Source: Rhizobium sp. 16-449-1b
Lineage (GTDB): Bacteria > Pseudomonadota > Alphaproteobacteria > Rhizobiales > Rhizobiaceae
Reading direction: 5' to 3'
Length of the DNA: 64,000 nucleotides
Assembly: GCF_017741935.1 (NCBI RefSeq)
Contig: NZ_JAGHMH010000024.1
Span: 62,001 to 126,000, forward strand
Part shown: positions 61,123 to 64,000 of the stretch, piece by piece
How positions within the stretch are numbered: the first letter of the stretch is position 1
How the letters are laid out: the number at the start of each line of letters is the position of its first letter
Position numbers and translations under genes: made by a program
Notes under the pieces: generated by a model
Seen by the model: only the letters and a program-made list of their open reading frames with translations
Database searches by the model: none
What the model was told of the DNA's origin: nothing

Positions 61123-61887
61123 ATGCCGATGGACGTGTCATTTTACTACGCCGCCATTCCCGCCGTCATTCTGGTCGGTCTCGCGAAAGGCGGTATGGGC
61201 GACGCCTTGTCGCTGATCGGATTGCCTTTTCTGGCTCTCGTCGTCTCCCCCGTGCAGGCCGCCGCCATCCTGCTGCCGATCCTGATCTTCATGGACATGA
61301 TATCGCTGGTCATCTGGCGCAAGCATGGCGATTGGACGACGCTGAAGATCATGCTCCCGGGCGCGCTCGCCGGCATCGCGCTCGGCTGGGCGACCTCGGC
61401 GCTCGTTCCCGGCAGCGTCTTGCGCGTCGTCATCGGCGTCGTCACCATCCTCTTTTGCCTGCGCTATTTCTGGAACAACTTCGGTCCCGGCAGAGGAAAA
61501 ATCGTGCCCCCGCACGGCCAGCGGCCGGTTCGCGCCACGCTTTGGGGCACCTTTTCCGGCTACGGCAGTTTCGTCGCACACGCCGGCGGCGCGCCGTTCC
61601 AGATCTACGTGCTGCCGCTGCAGATGCCACCGCGCGAATATACCGGCACCAGCGCCCGCTTCTTCGCCATCCTCAACGCCGTCAAGCTGATCCCCTATTT
61701 CGCGCTCGGCCAGCTCGACACCCAGAACCTCGCCGCCTCCGCCACGCTGCTCCCCTTTGCGCCGCTTGCCACCATCGCCGGCGCCTGGTGCGTGAAGCGC
61801 ATGCAGCCGAAAATATTCTATCCGTTCATGTATGCGATGGCGCTGATCGCAGCCGTCCTGATTGCCCGCGAAGGCCTTGGATTTTAG
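61123..61887 (+). CDS. TauE/SafE-family sulfite/organosulfur exporter
   Basis: 254 residues with about eight helices. The two characteristic motifs are AKGGMGDALSLIGLPFLALV and GTFSGYGSFVAHAGGAPFQI. Members export sulfite or sulfoacetate, or act as permeases of unknown substrates. The start ATG at 61123 has GGGGAGGAC about 11 bases upstream; ATG at 61129 is also possible. ArsR gene follows after 68 bases. Confidence 0.88.
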   Translation: MPMDVSFYYAAIPAVILVGLAKGGMGDALSLIGLPFLALVVSPVQAAAILLPILIFMDMISLVIWRKHGDWTTLKIMLPGALAGIALGWATSALVPGSVLRVVIGVVTILFCLRYFWNNFGPGRGKIVPPHGQRPVRATLWGTFSGYGSFVAHAGGAPFQIYVLPLQMPPREYTGTSARFFAILNAVKLIPYFALGQLDTQNLAASATLLPFAPLATIAGAWCVKRMQPKIFYPFMYAMALIAAVLIAREGLGF

Positions 61888-61955
61888 GCCTTAAGGGCCT
61901 TGCTGCGGCGCACAATTCGCTTGCCCTAATTCTCCGATTGACGTAGCTTTTCGCC

Positions 61956-62216
61956 ATGTCGAACGTGGACCCTTTCACTGCGATTGCCGACCCTCACCGA
62001 CGCTTCCTGCTGGAGGAGTTGCGACGCTCGCCGCGCACCGTCAACGAGCTCGCCGAAGGCCTTCCGATCAGTCGTCCGGCCGTCTCCCAGCACCTCAAGG
62101 CCCTGCTCGATTGCGACCTCGTCTCGGTCACCGCCGATGGCACGAAACGCATCTACGCGGTCAACAATCGCGGCTTCGACAGGCTCAATCTCTGGCTGGA
62201 TCAGTTCTGGGCATAA
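61956..62216 (+). CDS. ArsR-family winged-helix regulator
   Basis: 86 residues: DPFTAIADPHRRFLLEELRR, TVNELAEGLPISRPAVSQHL (recognition helix) and KALLDCDLVSVTADGTKRIY (wing), a plain ArsR/SmtB winged helix. No Cys metal site (CxC in helix 3) is present, so it is not a metal sensor of the classical kind. Upstream TauE gene may be in the same unit. Confidence 0.87.
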   Translation: MSNVDPFTAIADPHRRFLLEELRRSPRTVNELAEGLPISRPAVSQHLKALLDCDLVSVTADGTKRIYAVNNRGFDRLNLWLDQFWA

Positions 62217-62372
62217 TGCCATCCGGACATGAAAACGCGCCGGCTGCGACCTTTTCGGCAACCGACGCGCAGGAACATTCCAACGGACGCGACAGACTAC
62301 TAAACAACTGGTTATATTGCGATATTCACCCTTTGAATCGCGTCGACCACGCCCTGTAACGTTCTATCCTGC

Positions 62373-62546
62373 TTAGTGTACGGATGATTTGAGACGCTCA
62401 ATCTCGTCTTTGATACGCAGCTTCCTGCGCTTGCACTCGGCAACCTCACGGTCGTCTCTGGAGGGGGATGCCATCAGTGAATGGAGCTCGTCTTCGAGAG
62501 CGCCATGCTTCTTCTGGAGTGATTCAAGATGAGCTTGAACAGTCAT
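62373..62546 (-). CDS. YdcH (DUF465) small protein
   Basis: 57 residues: HLESLQKKHGALEDELHSLM and EVAECKRRKLRIKDEIERL, a helical hairpin of the DUF465 family. The ATG at 62546 follows GGAAGGG; longer frames to 62606 are rejected. It is divergent from the next DUF465 gene. Function unknown. Confidence 0.87.
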   Translation of the reverse strand: MTVQAHLESLQKKHGALEDELHSLMASPSRDDREVAECKRRKLRIKDEIERLKSSVH

Positions 62547-62775
62547 ATGACCCTTCCTTCCTCTAGCCTTTCTCCAGCCAACACCGCCGGAGATCCAAGG
62601 CGTCAACCCTCAAACTGTGACACATTTTTGAAGGCTTGTCGAAGGCGAAAACAAGGAGAGAGCGTGGCAAATTCATGATCGAGACTAACTAGCCGTTACC
62701 GCTATTTGGTGATAGGAGCTTGCAAAAATTAGCGACAGGCCGGAGAAGGTCTGAAGACGATCATGGGGAATGCGT

Positions 62776-62979
62776 ATGCCGGATCAGGAACAGGCGGAAG
62801 TCAGGCTCATGGTGGCGCGCCTGCGCCAGGAGCATGAGGACTACGATGTCGCCATCAACGCCATGATCGCGACTGGCTGCGATGCGCTGCGCGTTCAGCG
62901 CATGAAGAAAAAGAAGCTTGTTATCAAGGACAAGCTGTCGAAGCTCGAAGACCAGATCATCCCGGATATCATCGCCTGA
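62776..62979 (+). CDS. YdcH (DUF465) small protein, second copy
   Basis: 67 residues: MPDQEQAEVRLMVARLRQEH then RMKKKKLVIKDKLSKLEDQI, DUF465. The ATG at 62776 is chosen over 62770 because GGGGAA sits 6 bases upstream and relatives start MPDQ. It precedes purE by 37 bases, so it may be co-transcribed. It shares the Lys-rich core with its neighbour but differs elsewhere. Confidence 0.87.
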   Translation: MPDQEQAEVRLMVARLRQEHEDYDVAINAMIATGCDALRVQRMKKKKLVIKDKLSKLEDQIIPDIIA

Positions 62980-63016
62980 AGCCCCGGTATCATCGCTTGA
63001 AGGAAGTGTCGTGACG

Positions 63017-63511
63017 ATGACAGACAGACCGACCGTTGCCATCATCATGGGAAGCCAGTCCGATTGGGAGACCATGAAGAACGCCGCCGATACGCTGGAG
63101 GCGCTCGAGATCCCCTATGACGCAAGGATCATATCGGCACATCGTACGCCCGATCGCATGGTCGAGTTCGCCAAGGGTGCGAAGTCGGAAGGCTTCAAGG
63201 TCATCATCGCCGGCGCCGGTGGCGCCGCCCATCTTCCCGGCATGACCGCCGCGATGACCCCGCTTCCTGTTTTCGGCGTTCCCGTGCAGTCGAAAACGAT
63301 GTCCGGCCAGGACAGCCTGCTGTCGATCGTACAGATGCCCGGCGGCATCCCGGTCGGAACACTGGCGATCGGCAAGGCCGGCGCCATCAACGCGGCACTT
63401 CTAGCCGCCGCGGTTCTGGCACTGTCAGACGAAGACCTTGCCGACCGGCTTGACGAATGGCGCGAGAGCCAAAGTGCGGCGATCGCCGAATACCCGATGG
63501 ACGACCTATGA
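63017..63511 (+). CDS. purE: 5-(carboxyamino)imidazole ribonucleotide mutase PurE
   Basis: 164 residues, class I PurE. VAIIMGSQSDWETMKNAAD begins the active site; ISAHRTPDRMVEFAKGAK carries the His; IIAGAGGAAHLPGMTAAMT and GGIPVGTLAIGKAG are conserved. It converts N5-CAIR into CAIR in purine synthesis. A GTG at 63011 is an alternative start. Overlaps purK in ATGA. Confidence 0.95.
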   Translation: MTDRPTVAIIMGSQSDWETMKNAADTLEALEIPYDARIISAHRTPDRMVEFAKGAKSEGFKVIIAGAGGAAHLPGMTAAMTPLPVFGVPVQSKTMSGQDSLLSIVQMPGGIPVGTLAIGKAGAINAALLAAAVLALSDEDLADRLDEWRESQSAAIAEYPMDDL

Positions 63512-64000
63512 GCATGACAACGATCGGCATCATCGGCGGCGGCCAGCTTGGCCGCATGCTGGCCATGGCTGCCGCCCGCCTGAACTTCCGCACCATCATT
63601 CTCGAGCCGCAGGCCGATTGCCCGGCAGCGCAGGTCGCCAATCGGCAGATCGTCGCCGCCTATGACGATCCCGCAGCACTCGAGGAACTGGCGACCGTCT
63701 GCGACGTCGTCACCTACGAATTCGAGAACGTCCCCGTCTCCGCAGCCGAAGCGCTGTCGCAGACCGTGCCGGTCTATCCGCCGCCGAAAGCGCTGGAAGC
63801 CGCCCAGGACCGTCTCGTCGAAAAGCGCTTCATCAATGATTGCGGCATTCCGACCGCGAAATTCCACGCTATCGACAGCCAGGCCGATCTCGAAGCCGCC
63901 CTTGCCGATTTCGGCGGCCAGGGTGTCTTGAAGACGCGCCGCCTCGGTTATGACGGCAAGGGACAGAAAGTCTTCCGTTCAGCCGCCGATAGCGCCGACG
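63508..64000 (+). CDS. purK: 5-(carboxyamino)imidazole ribonucleotide synthase PurK (cut by window end)
   Basis: 164 residues visible; the ATP-grasp enzyme PurK is normally about 355. TIGIIGGGQLGRMLAMAAAR, TYEFENVPVSAAEAL and VLKTRRLGYDGKGQKV (ATP-binding Lys) are intact. It makes N5-CAIR from AIR and bicarbonate, feeding PurE. The start overlaps the purE stop in ATGA. The rest lies beyond the window. Confidence 0.95.
   Translation, partial: MSMTTIGIIGGGQLGRMLAMAAARLNFRTIILEPQADCPAAQVANRQIVAAYDDPAALEELATVCDVVTYEFENVPVSAAEALSQTVPVYPPPKALEAAQDRLVEKRFINDCGIPTAKFHAIDSQADLEAALADFGGQGVLKTRRLGYDGKGQKVFRSAADSAD

Overview
The window reads as chromosomal DNA of an alphaproteobacterium of the Rhizobium group. 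The G+C content is high, the ruvC-ruvA-ruvB order is kept, and there is an lpiA-acvB (lysyl-phosphatidylglycerol) pair, an RcdA-type (DUF1465) protein, DUF1127, DUF1192 and DUF4164 small proteins, a tkt-gap-pgk-class I aldolase series, and a Rhizobium-style second chemotaxis cluster. Most of it is core genome. No rRNA, tRNA, insertion sequence, prophage or CRISPR array was seen.

Layout. 1-3.2 kb: a truncated drug-efflux MFS gene and a stand-alone chemoreceptor, both on the minus strand. 3.3-7.1 kb: the Holliday-junction operon ruvC-ruvA-ruvB, with one VapBC-type toxin-antitoxin module between ruvC and ruvA and another between ruvA and ruvB. 7.1-17.6 kb: small metabolic and envelope genes, including lpiA-acvB, a large MscS channel, 6-phosphogluconate dehydrogenase and a YigZ-type protein. 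18.1-28.3 kb: a secreted hypothetical, 6S RNA beside zapA, then tkt, gap, a K+/H+ antiporter, pgk and class I fructose-bisphosphate aldolase. 28.4-35.9 kb: a PhzF protein, a fluoride riboswitch driving a CLC-F-type transporter, a second CLC with CBS domains facing a MarR gene across a perfect palindrome, and an MFS transporter. 35.9-45.5 kb: a probable small RNA, rcdA, an AT-richer orphan gene, rpmE, an ABC exporter, a BrnT toxin followed by an unusual chimeric antitoxin, a MotA/TolQ-OmpA pair, suhB and a TetR/SDR pair. 45.5-59.3 kb: chemotaxis cluster STAS-cheY-cheA-cheW-mcp-mcp-mcp-cheW-cheR-cheB, with a divergent soluble receptor-like gene. 59.3-64 kb: a Sel1-repeat protein, a thiamine phosphate synthase-like protein, a TauE exporter, ArsR, two divergent DUF465 genes, and purE-purK (purK cut by the window end).

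How it works together. tkt, gap, pgk and aldolase supply the triose and pentose-phosphate steps, but they are separated by terminators and so are probably regulated one by one; only the aldolase has an obvious LacI-like palindrome. LpiA makes and flips lysyl-phosphatidylglycerol and AcvB is expected to hydrolyse it, which tunes membrane charge under acid. The fluoride riboswitch and its transporter form a self-contained detoxification unit. The chemotaxis cluster encodes a full CheA/CheW/CheY/CheR/CheB circuit with three receptors. These share one signalling domain and tail but carry three, two and one HAMP units.

The least conventional items are the two toxin-antitoxin modules inside the ruv operon (the second translationally overlaps ruvB), the antitoxin-YegP fusion after brnT, the receptor ladder, and the degenerate receptor-like protein that faces the chemotaxis cluster.
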